DNA from: an uncultured Succinivibrio sp.
GTDB taxonomy: Bacteria; Pseudomonadota; Gammaproteobacteria; Enterobacterales; Succinivibrionaceae
Length of the DNA: 64,000 nt
Reading direction: 5' to 3'
Assembly (NCBI GenBank): GCA_934218695.1
Contig: CAKQDA010000001.1
Coordinates: forward strand, 140,146 to 204,145
Part shown: in pieces, positions 56,059 to 63,967 of the stretch
Position numbering within the stretch: the stretch's first letter is position 1
How the letters are laid out: each line of letters opens with the position of its first letter
Program-made: the position numbers and the translations under genes
Notes under the pieces: generated by a model
Told to the model about the DNA's origin: nothing
Database searches by the model: none
What the model saw: only the letters and a program-made list of their open reading frames with translations

Positions 56059-56520
56059 ATGTCAGATTTTGAAAATGATGACGTACAAAAAAGCGGTGAG
56101 AAGGTAGCTCCTCCACCAGGAAGTGATTATGAGGTAGCATTCACTTATCATTCTGATAATCAGCTCGAGAGATCATTTGACAAGGCAGACCACTGGGTTA
56201 AGACCGGTGTAAAACCAAATCAGATATTTTTAGACGACAGATCGATGGGAGTTATAAATTTCCGCAAGGAAATGCGTGACCCTCTGCTGATTCAGGCAGG
56301 TGTTGAGCGTATGATTGATTTTCGCTGCTCTTTGACTTTGTCTGATACAGATGTTGATGCTGTATTCTCTAGTGTATGCTATTACGAGCCAGGTGCAGAA
56401 CCAACATATATAAATGCTTATGATCCTGAACTTTCTTCGATTAAGGAAGTCTTAAATATGGTAAGTAGCAATCTGTTCAATTATCTGCAGAAGCCTCTAA
56501 TGCAACAGGACTTTGATTAA
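56059..56520 (+). CDS. Conserved-looking small protein of unknown function
   Basis: A 153-aa soluble acidic protein that I do not recognise. It starts MSDFENDDVQKSGEKVAPPP and has a segment DHWVKTGVKPNQIFLDDRSM, then a mixed alpha/beta-looking stretch with SLTLSDTDVDAVFSSVCYYE. There is no signal, membrane helix or metal motif. The frame is open from a GTG at 56041, but AAAGGAG lies just inside that and fits the ATG at 56059. It is 24 bases after glnS and is closed by a terminator. Codon use is like its neighbours, so it is probably a real chromosomal gene. Confidence 0.7.
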   Translation: MSDFENDDVQKSGEKVAPPPGSDYEVAFTYHSDNQLERSFDKADHWVKTGVKPNQIFLDDRSMGVINFRKEMRDPLLIQAGVERMIDFRCSLTLSDTDVDAVFSSVCYYEPGAEPTYINAYDPELSSIKEVLNMVSSNLFNYLQKPLMQQDFD

Positions 56521-56528
56521 GCTTGAAT

Positions 56529-56553
56529 TTCCGCCTTTATGGCGGAAGTTTTA
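56529..56553 (+). terminator. First of two tandem terminators before bamC
   Basis: TTCCGCC and GGCGGAA form a 7-bp GC-rich stem with a TTTAT loop and T-rich tail. Confidence 0.85.
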
Positions 56554-56579
56554 TTTTTTCTGTAATGACTCGAGAGAGT

Positions 56580-56610
56580 ATCTGAGAAATGGTTCTCAGA
56601 TGCTTTTTTT
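56580..56610 (+). terminator. Second tandem terminator-like hairpin before bamC
   Basis: ATCTGAGAA and TTCTCAGAT form a perfect 9-bp stem with an ATGG loop and a T7 run. It lies only 31 bases upstream of the bamC GTG, so it could also act as a leader element of bamC. Confidence 0.8.
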
Positions 56611-56641
56611 AGCTAAAGAATACACATAAAGGAGATATCAC

Positions 56642-57823
56642 GTGTCAAGGAATAAAATTAAAAAGCTGGTTGCATTAGTGGCTATCAGTGCTGTTCCTGC
56701 TTTGACCTTGTCAGGTTGTGTAACCATTAAAAATTACTGGCAGGAATGGTTCGGTATGGACAAAAGTTCAAGAGAACCTACAGGTTATTATGAACATGCT
56801 GATGCTGAAGTAATCCATAACCATATCGTAGTTCCTCAGTCACTGGATGATCCTGGCTTAAACCAGGAATTACAGATTCCTTCAGTTAATAAAAAACTGT
56901 TAACAGGACCCGTAGGTGAAGCTGTTGATGTCAGAGCTCCAACAGCTCCTTACAGATCAGATGTAGGCTGTCACACTCAATGGGCTTCAGGAGAGGCTAT
57001 TGTCTGGTTTGAACACGACGGTTCTCATGGCATAAGAACTGAAGATGATGCCTGGATGCTGCTTGCTTCTGTACTGAAAACCATGAACGTGGCTGTAGGC
57101 AAGATTGCTCAGGGGCAGTATGTGTTGACTACCATAGCACGCGACTTTACTGAATTTGGAAAACCATACGATGAAACTGATGATGATCTTGGATTAAGAC
57201 GTTACAAGCAGATTTATCAGATCCGTGTTGGAAGAAACGGTGAGGGTGAAATCGGTATAGCTACCAAGCTTGTAGGATCTATGACTTCTCTGTCATCAGG
57301 AACCAAGATGAAGGATGTTCTTGATATGATTGAGCAGGAACGCTTTGCTATGGGCTTTTCAAATCAGATCATCCATGAGATTGATTCTAAGAATCAGCAG
57401 ACAACATATGATCCGGATAACCTGATTGTATCTTTAGGTCAGGATAACAATGATCATGATGCAATCCTGGTGGAAGCTCCATTTGAAACAACAATGGAAC
57501 TGCTAAACGGTATGCTTCCAAGATGTGGCTGGAAGATCGAAGCACACTCTGTTGCTAAAGCAGAATATGATGTTGAAGTTCTTGACAGTGCTGACGATTT
57601 AATCAAAATCGGAGCTAAGAACCGTCTTGATATCAGACACGGTAAATACAAGATCCGTCTGGGTATACATGGCTCATCAACTGCAATTACCTTCTATGAT
57701 GAAAATGATGCACCTCTGCCATCAAATGATGTTTCAAGACTGTATCCAAGCTTTGCCGATGCAATTGTTGACGAGTTTAGCAGTTACAGCGGAGCCACCT
57801 CTCAAGTTGTTAAAGTAAACTGA
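56642..57823 (+). CDS. bamC: Outer-membrane assembly lipoprotein BamC (NlpB)-like
   Basis: Lipoprotein of 393 aa. The start is GTG with AAAGGAGA upstream. A lipoprotein signal peptide ends in the lipobox LSGC (Cys26 lipidated). The body fits BamC: an extended N-terminal segment with VVPQSLDDPGLNQELQIPSV, then two helix-grip-like domains (about 110-250 and 275-385). The Bam complex inserts beta-barrel proteins into the outer membrane. E. coli BamC is 344 aa and sits by dapA, which is not here. Identification is by architecture and several local patterns, so moderately sure. Confidence 0.7.
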   Translation: MSRNKIKKLVALVAISAVPALTLSGCVTIKNYWQEWFGMDKSSREPTGYYEHADAEVIHNHIVVPQSLDDPGLNQELQIPSVNKKLLTGPVGEAVDVRAPTAPYRSDVGCHTQWASGEAIVWFEHDGSHGIRTEDDAWMLLASVLKTMNVAVGKIAQGQYVLTTIARDFTEFGKPYDETDDDLGLRRYKQIYQIRVGRNGEGEIGIATKLVGSMTSLSSGTKMKDVLDMIEQERFAMGFSNQIIHEIDSKNQQTTYDPDNLIVSLGQDNNDHDAILVEAPFETTMELLNGMLPRCGWKIEAHSVAKAEYDVEVLDSADDLIKIGAKNRLDIRHGKYKIRLGIHGSSTAITFYDENDAPLPSNDVSRLYPSFADAIVDEFSSYSGATSQVVKVN

Positions 57824-57851
57824 TCTTTACTTATCTAACCAAGATGAACTG

Positions 57852-57892
57852 AACCTGTGAAGTCTTTTAGGCCTCGCAGGTTTTCTTTTTTT
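57852..57892 (+). terminator. Terminator after bamC
   Basis: AACCTGTGAAG and CCTCGCAGGTT pair imperfectly, followed by a long T-rich run. The rest of the 378-bp gap to cstA shows nothing except the cstA terminator. Confidence 0.65.
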
Positions 57893-58125
57893 TATTCATT
57901 CAACCTGGTGTACATCAGACTTCCTTAAATTTCAAAACTATTACAGAGAGCTTATCGGTTCTTTGAAATGGAAATTATGCTTCATTTACCGTGAATAAAG
58001 TAAGGAGAATAAATGCTGTCTTATAAGAAAGTTTCAGGACATCCGATTAAACTTATTTTTCTAGATTTTTTTCTTTTGTTTAAAATTCCATGCATGATAA
58101 AAACATATCCGATAAAACTCATACA

Positions 58126-58155
58126 ATAAAAAAGCAGGCGTGATTGGCGCCTGCT
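58126..58155 (-). terminator. Terminator of cstA (minus strand)
   Basis: AGCAGGCG and CGCCTGCT make a perfect 8-bp stem with a 7-nt loop; on the minus strand it is followed by TTTTTTAT, 47 bases past the cstA stop. Confidence 0.9.
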
Positions 58156-58201
58156 AATTATGTTCATAATGGAGATTAAATGGTTATAAGGTTATTCTGA
58201 A

Positions 58202-59671
58202 TTATTTATTATCTGCAGTTTCCGCTTCTGGATCATCTGCAATTGGTTTCTTACCAAACTTTAGAAGTAAGAACAGACATACAAATCCTGATACAAAACC
58301 AATGGTATTTGATATATCAATATCAATACCAAATCCCATGTTAGGTTCGTAGAAAATGTAACTTACAGAGATTGCGGTAATGAATGTTGCAGGAATAGAG
58401 GTTACCCAGTGCAACTTGTTCTTTCTGTACAGATATGCTGATGCAGACCATAACATAATTGCAGACAGGGTCTGATTTGACCAGCCGAAGTATCTCCAGA
58501 TAATATTGAAGTCAACCTGTGAGAGTACAATACCGATTACGAATACTGGTATTGCAATTAATAAGCGTTTTGCAGGCTTTATCTGAGGTAATTTAATTGC
58601 TTCAGCAATTGTAAGTCTTGCAGCACGGAATGCTGTATCACCTGAGGTGATAGGAAGGATAATTACACCTAAAACAGCCAAAATACCACCAAATGTACCC
58701 ATTAGAGATATGCAGCTTGTGTATACAACGTTACCAGGTCCTCCTGCATTTATGTCTGCTAGCAGTGCCTGAGCATCAGGGTAGAAGGTCATACCAACAG
58801 TTACCCATACAAGTCCGATGAAGCCTTCGGCTACCATGGCACCATAGAACACCATTCTGCCTTCAGATTCGTTCTCCAGACAGCGTGCCATCAGAGGTGA
58901 CTGAGTTGAATGGAATCCTGACAGAGCACCACAGGCAATAGTAATAAATACTAAAGGCCAGATTGGTAAATTGTTTGGATGTGGATTTGATGTAAAATCA
59001 GCCCATGAATAGAAACTGTCAGGCATATTGAAGAACAGTCCTAAGGTTACACCCACTGCCATGATGATAAGCAGTGCACCAAAGATTGGGTAGATACGAC
59101 CGATGATCTTATCAATAGGTATGATGGTAGCCAGGAAATAGTATGCGAAAATGACAGTGATCCATACCCAGTAGTTTAATGCTCCGTCAAAGTGACCTGC
59201 ACACAGCTTGGTTAACAGACCTGCAGGAGCAGTTGCAAACACAACGCCCACAAGAAGCAGTAACAGTGTTGCAAAGAATCTCATGAAGTTTCTGGCTTTG
59301 GTACCTAAGGTATATCTTACAATCTCAGGTACGTTGGCACCACCATAGCGGACAGACATCATTCCAGAGAAATAGTCGTGTACGGCACCAGCGAAAATTG
59401 TTCCAAAAACAACCCACAGTAAAGCTGTAGGACCGTAAAGAGCACCCAGAATAGGTCCGAATACAGGACCGACACCAGCAATATTTAAAAGCTGAATTAA
59501 CCACAGCTTCCACTTAGGCATTGCGACATAGTCAACACCATCTTTTAAAGTTTGAGCCGGAGTAGGTTTCTTTGGATTTGGTCCGAAGATCTTTTCCACA
59601 AAACGGCCATAAACGTTATATCCGATGATCAGCGCAATCGCTGCAAGTACAAACCATAGATATCTAGGCAT
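58202..59671 (-). CDS. cstA: CstA-family carbon starvation transporter
   Basis: Inner-membrane transporter of 489 aa with more than ten helices. CstA relatives import peptides or pyruvate. The signature region is DGVDYVAMPKWKLWLIQLLN followed by IAGVGPVFGPILGALYGP, with the later VPEIVRYTLG and ALSGFHSTQSPLMARC. It is much shorter than E. coli CstA (701 aa), like the compact CstA proteins of many anaerobes. Monocistronic with its own terminator. A CRP-like site lies about 110-125 bases upstream of the ATG, fitting catabolite control known for cstA in E. coli. Substrate not determined. Confidence 0.92.
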   Translation of the reverse strand: MPRYLWFVLAAIALIIGYNVYGRFVEKIFGPNPKKPTPAQTLKDGVDYVAMPKWKLWLIQLLNIAGVGPVFGPILGALYGPTALLWVVFGTIFAGAVHDYFSGMMSVRYGGANVPEIVRYTLGTKARNFMRFFATLLLLLVGVVFATAPAGLLTKLCAGHFDGALNYWVWITVIFAYYFLATIIPIDKIIGRIYPIFGALLIIMAVGVTLGLFFNMPDSFYSWADFTSNPHPNNLPIWPLVFITIACGALSGFHSTQSPLMARCLENESEGRMVFYGAMVAEGFIGLVWVTVGMTFYPDAQALLADINAGGPGNVVYTSCISLMGTFGGILAVLGVIILPITSGDTAFRAARLTIAEAIKLPQIKPAKRLLIAIPVFVIGIVLSQVDFNIIWRYFGWSNQTLSAIMLWSASAYLYRKNKLHWVTSIPATFITAISVSYIFYEPNMGFGIDIDISNTIGFVSGFVCLFLLLKFGKKPIADDPEAETADNK

Positions 59672-59781
59672 ATAGACTCCTTATTTTTTGTTTGTTATGA
59701 GCTTATCTTAATGATGAATTGTTAATAAATATTTGATACAAACGTAAATTTAAAAAAACTTGACGATTTTTAAAATGAATT

Positions 59782-59797
59782 TTTGAGAACTGTCACA
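59782..59797 (-). promoter_or_regulatory. CRP-like site upstream of cstA
   Basis: TTTGA-N6-TCACA (plus strand) matches TGTGA-N6-TCACA with one mismatch, centred about 118 bases before the cstA ATG. A second, TATGA-N6-TCACA, is at 60032-60047. Confidence 0.45.
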
Positions 59798-59870
59798 GAC
59801 TTAATTATTGTAAGTGTTCGGTTATGTATTTTATTTTGAACAAAATTTATGTGGAGGAATTCTTAAGCAA

Positions 59871-59901
59871 AAAAAAAATGCTTCGCTGTTGAGCGAAGCA
59901 T
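59871..59901 (-). terminator. Strong minus-strand terminator with no gene in front of it
   Basis: ATGCTTCGCT and AGCGAAGCAT form a perfect 10-bp stem with a 4-nt loop, followed on the minus strand by a run of nine T residues. The nearest minus-strand gene, cstA, is downstream of it, and no minus-strand gene lies between it and the plus-strand flagellin. It implies a short RNA made leftward from 59902-60290, or an attenuator in a long cstA leader. Confidence 0.75.
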
Positions 59902-60181
59902 AACCTAGGAAAAAATCATTACGAATTAAGCTTTAGCTTGAATTCATGTGTGTATTCTATTAACTTTAGATATGTAAAAAAGTGCTTATGATCAATTTTT
60001 TTATGAATGGATAATTAGTTATCCTGATTATTATGATTTCGATCACAGATAATATTTCACTGTATTAGACAAATAATTAATTTTTGCATTATTTGAATAA
60101 ATTCACCTATAAATTTGCTTTTCCGTTTTTCAGATTAAGTCATCTGAAAAGCTCTCAATCCTCAGGCAGCTTTACATCAGT

Positions 60182-60208
60182 TAAAGAAAATAAGTTTTTT
60201 TACGATAA
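60182..60208 (+). promoter_or_regulatory. Sigma-28 (FliA) promoter of the flagellin gene
   Basis: TAAA, exactly 15 bases, then TACGATAA matches TAAA-N15-GCCGATAA at 10 of 12 positions. It lies 85 bases before the flagellin ATG. A perfect 9-bp inverted repeat, TTTTCAGAT/ATCTGAAAA (60127-60150), sits just upstream. Confidence 0.78.
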
Positions 60209-60293
60209 AAACAGTAAGAGCTGAAAACTAATACAAGAAAAATGAACAGCAAAAGTTTCAGTCAAATAACAATAAATCTGAGAGAGAAAAGCC

Positions 60294-61184
60294 ATGCCAC
60301 TGTATCTTACCAATATTACGGCTATGCACAATATGCGGTATTTATCCAGTATAAATGCCGGGCTTGATACTGTATATAAAAGACTTGCCTCTGGTAAAAG
60401 AATAAATTCTGCAAAAGATGATCCTGCAGGTCTTCAGATAGCTGACAGATTAACTTCTCAGATTAATGGTTATAAGCAGGGAAACCGCAACCTGAATGAC
60501 GGACTAGCTTTGGCTCAGACAATGGAAGGAGCCCTCGATGAGACTACATCCATGCTTCAGAAGATAAGAACCCTGGCAGTTCAGGCTGCCAACGGTACTT
60601 ATGATGACAGTTCCCGCGGAGCCATCAATTCTCAGGTACAGCAGTTATGCCAGGAAATTACCAGAATCGCTAAAAAGACCACCTTCGGTGGAACAGCAAT
60701 CCTCGATGGTAACAAGGGTGGTTTTTATTCAAACGGTGGTATTCAGATTCAGGCTTCGGGAACAGCAAATGACACTATTGCTATTCCAGGTTTTGAACAC
60801 GGCTTTACTATGTCAGGGCTAACAACCTATACAGGCAATGACGGCAAAGGATCGATAGTAAGAGACGGTGATTCATTCAGATTTTCCATGTCAACAGCAC
60901 AGAATGCTCAGGAAGTGTTAGGCTATATTGACAAATATATTGGTGCTGTAAGTTCCTACAGGGGAACTTTAGGTGGAGTACAGAACCGTTTTGAGTCTGC
61001 AATCAGATTAAATGACACCATGAAAGAGAACCTGTCTGATGCCCGCTCAAGAATTCAGGATACAGATTATGCTGAAGAGGCTTCTAATCTTGCAGGACTC
61101 ATGGTAAGACAGCAGGTCTGCGCCTCCATTATGAAGCAGATCAATAATAGTAAATCCATCATTTTAAGCCTCCTTGGAGGATAA
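60294..61184 (+). CDS. fliC: Flagellin (FliC-type) with cysteines
   Basis: Filament subunit of 296 aa. The N-terminal D0/D1 helix pattern is clear: YKRLASGKRINSAKDDPAGL, QIADRLTSQINGYKQGNRNL, NDGLALAQTMEGALDE and MLQKIRTLAVQAANGTYD. The C-terminal D1/D0 part has LSDARSRIQDTDYAEEASNL and ends SIILSLLGG. The variable centre is short (about 165-215). Unusual points: the start MPLYLTNITAMHNMRYLSSI differs from the common MA(L/Q)xINTN form, and two cysteines occur in the conserved arms (QLCQEI and QQVCASIM), where flagellins usually have none. RBS GAGAGA. Single gene; a paralogous or minor flagellin is possible. Confidence 0.92.
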   Translation: MPLYLTNITAMHNMRYLSSINAGLDTVYKRLASGKRINSAKDDPAGLQIADRLTSQINGYKQGNRNLNDGLALAQTMEGALDETTSMLQKIRTLAVQAANGTYDDSSRGAINSQVQQLCQEITRIAKKTTFGGTAILDGNKGGFYSNGGIQIQASGTANDTIAIPGFEHGFTMSGLTTYTGNDGKGSIVRDGDSFRFSMSTAQNAQEVLGYIDKYIGAVSSYRGTLGGVQNRFESAIRLNDTMKENLSDARSRIQDTDYAEEASNLAGLMVRQQVCASIMKQINNSKSIILSLLGG

Positions 61185-61240
61185 TAAAAAAAACGTATCC
61201 TGTAAGTGGTAGAATGATTTACCTACTTAAGGATATGAAA

Positions 61241-61915
61241 ATGCGTGGATTATTTGTAACAGGTACAGGTACTGATATCGGCAAGACCTATGTCAGTGCC
61301 GCAATTGCAAGAGAACTTACCAAAAAAAATCTTAAACTGGCCTATTATAAGGCCGCCGTCAGTGGCTCAGACTGTATTGAGCACTCTGATGCAGGTTTCG
61401 TAAGAGATCATGCTCTCATTAGGCAGAGTACAGATTCTTTATTGTCCTATCTCTATGAGAAACCTCTGTCTCCACATCTTGCCGGTCGTGGAGAAAATCG
61501 TTTTGCCTCCCTTGATGTAATCATGGAAAAGTTTAATGCCTTGAGGAAAGACTATGATTATGTCCTGTCAGAAGGCGCAGGTGGTATTATCTGTCCTGTG
61601 GTCTGGGAAAAAGACTGCCATTTAATGTATCTTGATATCTTAAAGGCAATGAAGTTGCCGTGCGTTGTGGTAGCCGATGCAGGGCTTGGCACTATTAACC
61701 ATACTGTTCTTACCATAAGCTATTTAAAATCTCATGACGTAAAAGTTCAGGGGGTAATTTTAAACAGGTTTGATGAAAATTCTGCCATGCATCTGGACAA
61801 TTTAACCATGATTGAGCAGATCTCAGAGGTAAAAGTCATTGCCACTCTTGAAAACGGAAAACAGGATCTCAGACTTTTAGATAAGAATATGGAAGATTAC
61901 TTTGATGAATTCTAA
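61241..61915 (+). CDS. bioD: Dethiobiotin synthetase
   Basis: ATP-dependent carboxylation of 7,8-diaminononanoate to dethiobiotin. The P-loop GTGTDIGKTY is at residues 8-17, followed by the catalytic-type lysine in AYYKAAVSG and LSPHLAGRGENRF, and the LSEGAGGIICPV loop. The frame is open to 61214, but the ATG at 61241 has AAGGA seven bases upstream and gives MRGLFVTGTGTDIGKT, so it is used (224 aa; E. coli 225). Its end overlaps the bioA start by 11 bases. Confidence 0.95.
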   Translation: MRGLFVTGTGTDIGKTYVSAAIARELTKKNLKLAYYKAAVSGSDCIEHSDAGFVRDHALIRQSTDSLLSYLYEKPLSPHLAGRGENRFASLDVIMEKFNALRKDYDYVLSEGAGGIICPVVWEKDCHLMYLDILKAMKLPCVVVADAGLGTINHTVLTISYLKSHDVKVQGVILNRFDENSAMHLDNLTMIEQISEVKVIATLENGKQDLRLLDKNMEDYFDEF

Positions 61916-63245
61916 AGAACTTATTGATTTTGATTTAAAACATATCTGGCATCCTGCAGCTCAGATGAAAGATTACGACTCATTTCCTCCTGTTCCTGTC
62001 GTAAGGGGAAAAGGTCCTTATCTGTATACAGCAGAAGGTAAAGAGGTTCTGGACATCGTAGGTTCATGGTGGTGTAACCTTTTAGGCCACTGCAATGAGG
62101 AAATTTCAGATGCTATTGCAAAGCAGGCTCATACTCTTGAGCATGTGATTTTTGCAAACTTTACCCATCCATGGGCAGTTGAACTAACACAGGAGTTACT
62201 GACTGTAGTACCAAAAGGCTTAACCCATTTTAATTTTGCAGATAACGGCTCATCATCGGTTGAAATGGCCTTAAAGATTGCTTTTCAGTATCAGCAGCAG
62301 ACAGGACAGAAAAACAGAACAAGATTTGCCTGTCTGTCAGAAGGATATCATGGAGAAACCATAGGAGCTCTGTCTGTAGGAAGTATGGATTTGTATAACC
62401 TTATGTACAAGCCCATGATGATGGATAACATTCATATTGAAGCTCCTGATATGTTCCGTCATGCAGATGATTATCCAGAAAAATGTATACAGAGAGCTAA
62501 AGAGTGTTTTGATAAATTTGGAGACAAGCTCTGTGCCCTCATAGTGGAACCGTTGTTGCAGGGTGCCGGTGGCATGCGAATTTATCCAAAGGAATATTTA
62601 AAGGCACTGTATGATCTGTGTAAAGATCATGGTGTTCTGTTTATAGCAGATGAAATTGCAACTGGTTTTGGCAGAACCGGCAAGTGGTTTGCCTGTGATC
62701 ATGCGGGAATTACACCTGATATTATGTGTCTGTCAAAAGCAATCACAGGCGGTTATATGCCAATGTCTGTAGTCTGCGTTACAGACAGTATTTATAACGC
62801 CTTTTTAGCTGACTATTCTGAGGGTAAGGCTTTCATGCATTCTCATACATATGCAGGTAACCCTCTTGCATGCAGTTGTGCTTTAGCAGTTATTAAAATC
62901 CTAAAGCGAGACCACATCATTGAAAGAGCCTGTAAGCTTGGGGACTGGTTATCAGAAGAGTTTGAAAGACGCTTCATGAAGATTGACAGTGTAGGAGGAG
63001 TAAGACATATTGGTCTTATAAACGCTCTTGAGCTTGTAAAAGACAGAGCTACCCGAGAACCTTTTGACTGTTCTTTAAGACTTGGATACAGAATTTATCA
63101 GAACGCTTTAAAGAAAGGCCTGCTCTTAAGACCGATAGGGGATGTTCTTTACTTTAATCCACCTCTGAATATCAAAAAAGAAGATCTGGAAAAGGCAATG
63201 GATATTGCTTATGAGTCAATAACTGAGGAATTAGGAAAGCTATAG
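61905..63245 (+). CDS. bioA: Adenosylmethionine-8-amino-7-oxononanoate aminotransferase
   Basis: PLP enzyme making 7,8-diaminononanoate, the BioD substrate. The Schiff-base lysine is Lys278 in MCLSKAITGGYMPMSV; the PLP-ring aspartate is Asp249 in LFIADEIATGFGRTGK. The N-terminal HIWHPAAQMKDYDSFPPVPV and VGSWWCNLLGHCNEEI are typical of BioA (Trp-Trp pair for SAM binding). The ATG at 61905 is preferred to the TTG three bases before. 446 aa against 429 in E. coli. It overlaps bioD by 11 bases; bioB, bioF and bioC are not in the window, and bioG lies at 5.8 kb. Confidence 0.95.
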   Translation: MNSKELIDFDLKHIWHPAAQMKDYDSFPPVPVVRGKGPYLYTAEGKEVLDIVGSWWCNLLGHCNEEISDAIAKQAHTLEHVIFANFTHPWAVELTQELLTVVPKGLTHFNFADNGSSSVEMALKIAFQYQQQTGQKNRTRFACLSEGYHGETIGALSVGSMDLYNLMYKPMMMDNIHIEAPDMFRHADDYPEKCIQRAKECFDKFGDKLCALIVEPLLQGAGGMRIYPKEYLKALYDLCKDHGVLFIADEIATGFGRTGKWFACDHAGITPDIMCLSKAITGGYMPMSVVCVTDSIYNAFLADYSEGKAFMHSHTYAGNPLACSCALAVIKILKRDHIIERACKLGDWLSEEFERRFMKIDSVGGVRHIGLINALELVKDRATREPFDCSLRLGYRIYQNALKKGLLLRPIGDVLYFNPPLNIKKEDLEKAMDIAYESITEELGKL

Positions 63246-63329
63246 AAAAATAAAAAAATTATCTTCTCTTTAACGTGCATTTAAAAGCCACTTTTAGAGA
63301 ATTGCTTTGATTTTCTTTAAAATTACCAC

Positions 63330-63358
63330 TTGCAAGAGTGTGTTATTACCTATATAAT
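63330..63358 (+). promoter_or_regulatory. Sigma-70 promoter of the tRNA-Val cluster
   Basis: TTGCAA (63330-63335), a 17-base spacer and a perfect TATAAT (63353-63358) stand 18 bases before the first tRNA. Confidence 0.85.
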
Positions 63359-63376
63359 GCACTCACTTTCTGATGA

Positions 63377-63454
63377 GGATGCTTAGCTCAGTTTGGTTAG
63401 AGCATCTGCCTTACAAGCAGAGGGTCATAGGTTCGAGTCCTATAGCATCCACCA
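63377..63454 (+). tRNA. tRNA-Val (anticodon UAC), copy 1
   Basis: Full cloverleaf of 78 bases with encoded CCA. The acceptor stem is GGATGCT/AGCATCC, the anticodon stem TCTGC/GCAGA with loop CTTACAA (anticodon TAC), and the T-arm ATAGG-TTCGAGT-CCTAT. The anticodon loop region matches E. coli tRNA-Val(UAC). Confidence 0.97.
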
Positions 63455-63473
63455 TTTGAAAGTTTCCAAAATT

Positions 63474-63551
63474 GGATGCTTAGCTCAGTTTGGTTAGAGC
63501 ATCTGCCTTACAAGCAGAGGGTCATAGGTTCGAGTCCTATAGCATCCACCA
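63474..63551 (+). tRNA. tRNA-Val (anticodon UAC), copy 2
   Basis: Identical base for base to copy 1, after a 19-base spacer (63455-63473). Confidence 0.97.
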
Positions 63552-63570
63552 TTTGAAAGTTTCCAAAATT

Positions 63571-63648
63571 GGATGCTTAGCTCAGTTTGGTTAGAGCATC
63601 TGCCTTACAAGCAGAGGGTCATAGGTTCGAGTCCTATAGCATCCACCA
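63571..63648 (+). tRNA. tRNA-Val (anticodon UAC), copy 3
   Basis: Identical to copies 1 and 2, after a spacer (63552-63570) identical to the first spacer. Confidence 0.97.
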
Positions 63649-63652
63649 TGAG

Positions 63653-63674
63653 GCGACGATGAGTCGCTTTTTTT
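63653..63674 (+). terminator. Terminator of the tRNA-Val operon
   Basis: GCGAC and GTCGC form a 5-bp stem with a GATGA loop and a T7 run, beginning 4 bases after the last CCA. Confidence 0.85.
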
Positions 63675-63852
63675 ATGCCCATACGATCTGTGCCATACAT
63701 TCCTTAAGATCTGATCTTTGACAGTTGTACTAATGTCATTACCTGAGAGTTGAGTTTTAGCCTTTTTTTATAAAAGAGGATAGCCGTTATTTTGGTAATT
63801 TAAAAATCTGCTCACGAAAGGTTTTGAACCTAAACTCCGCAGATCATAGTTA

Positions 63853-63945
63853 CTAATCTTTGATCTGTTTCTTAGGAAAAGGAATTTTAAAAGTCTCAAA
63901 GAGATCTCTAGTTTTTTTAGGGATCTCCCATTCTTTGTTACTTTT
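63853..63945 (-). pseudogene. Short coding-like remnant on the minus strand
   Basis: A 30-codon open stretch without a start reads KSNKEWEIPKKTRDLFETFK and then ends FPKKQIKD before TAG (63855-63853). An in-frame TAA lies directly upstream. The composition looks protein-like, but it is too short to assign and lies downstream of a minus-strand terminator. The rest of the gap 63675-64000 shows no gene. Confidence 0.3.
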
Positions 63946-63967
63946 TTATGTAACTATGTAAATGGAT

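Larger units (their letters stand above)
63377..63648 (+). repeat. Tandem array of 97-bp tRNA-plus-spacer units
   Basis: Two full 97-bp units (78-base tRNA plus 19-base spacer) and a third tRNA. Spacers are identical, so the array arose by recent tandem duplication or is kept uniform by gene conversion. Confidence 0.9.

Noticed and set aside
60032..60047. Second CRP-like site, TATGA-N6-TCACA, as a flagellin or cstA activator site
   Set aside because: One half-site is good, but it is 360 bases from cstA and behind the orphan terminator, and 135 bases before the flagellin promoter; too uncertain to list as a feature.
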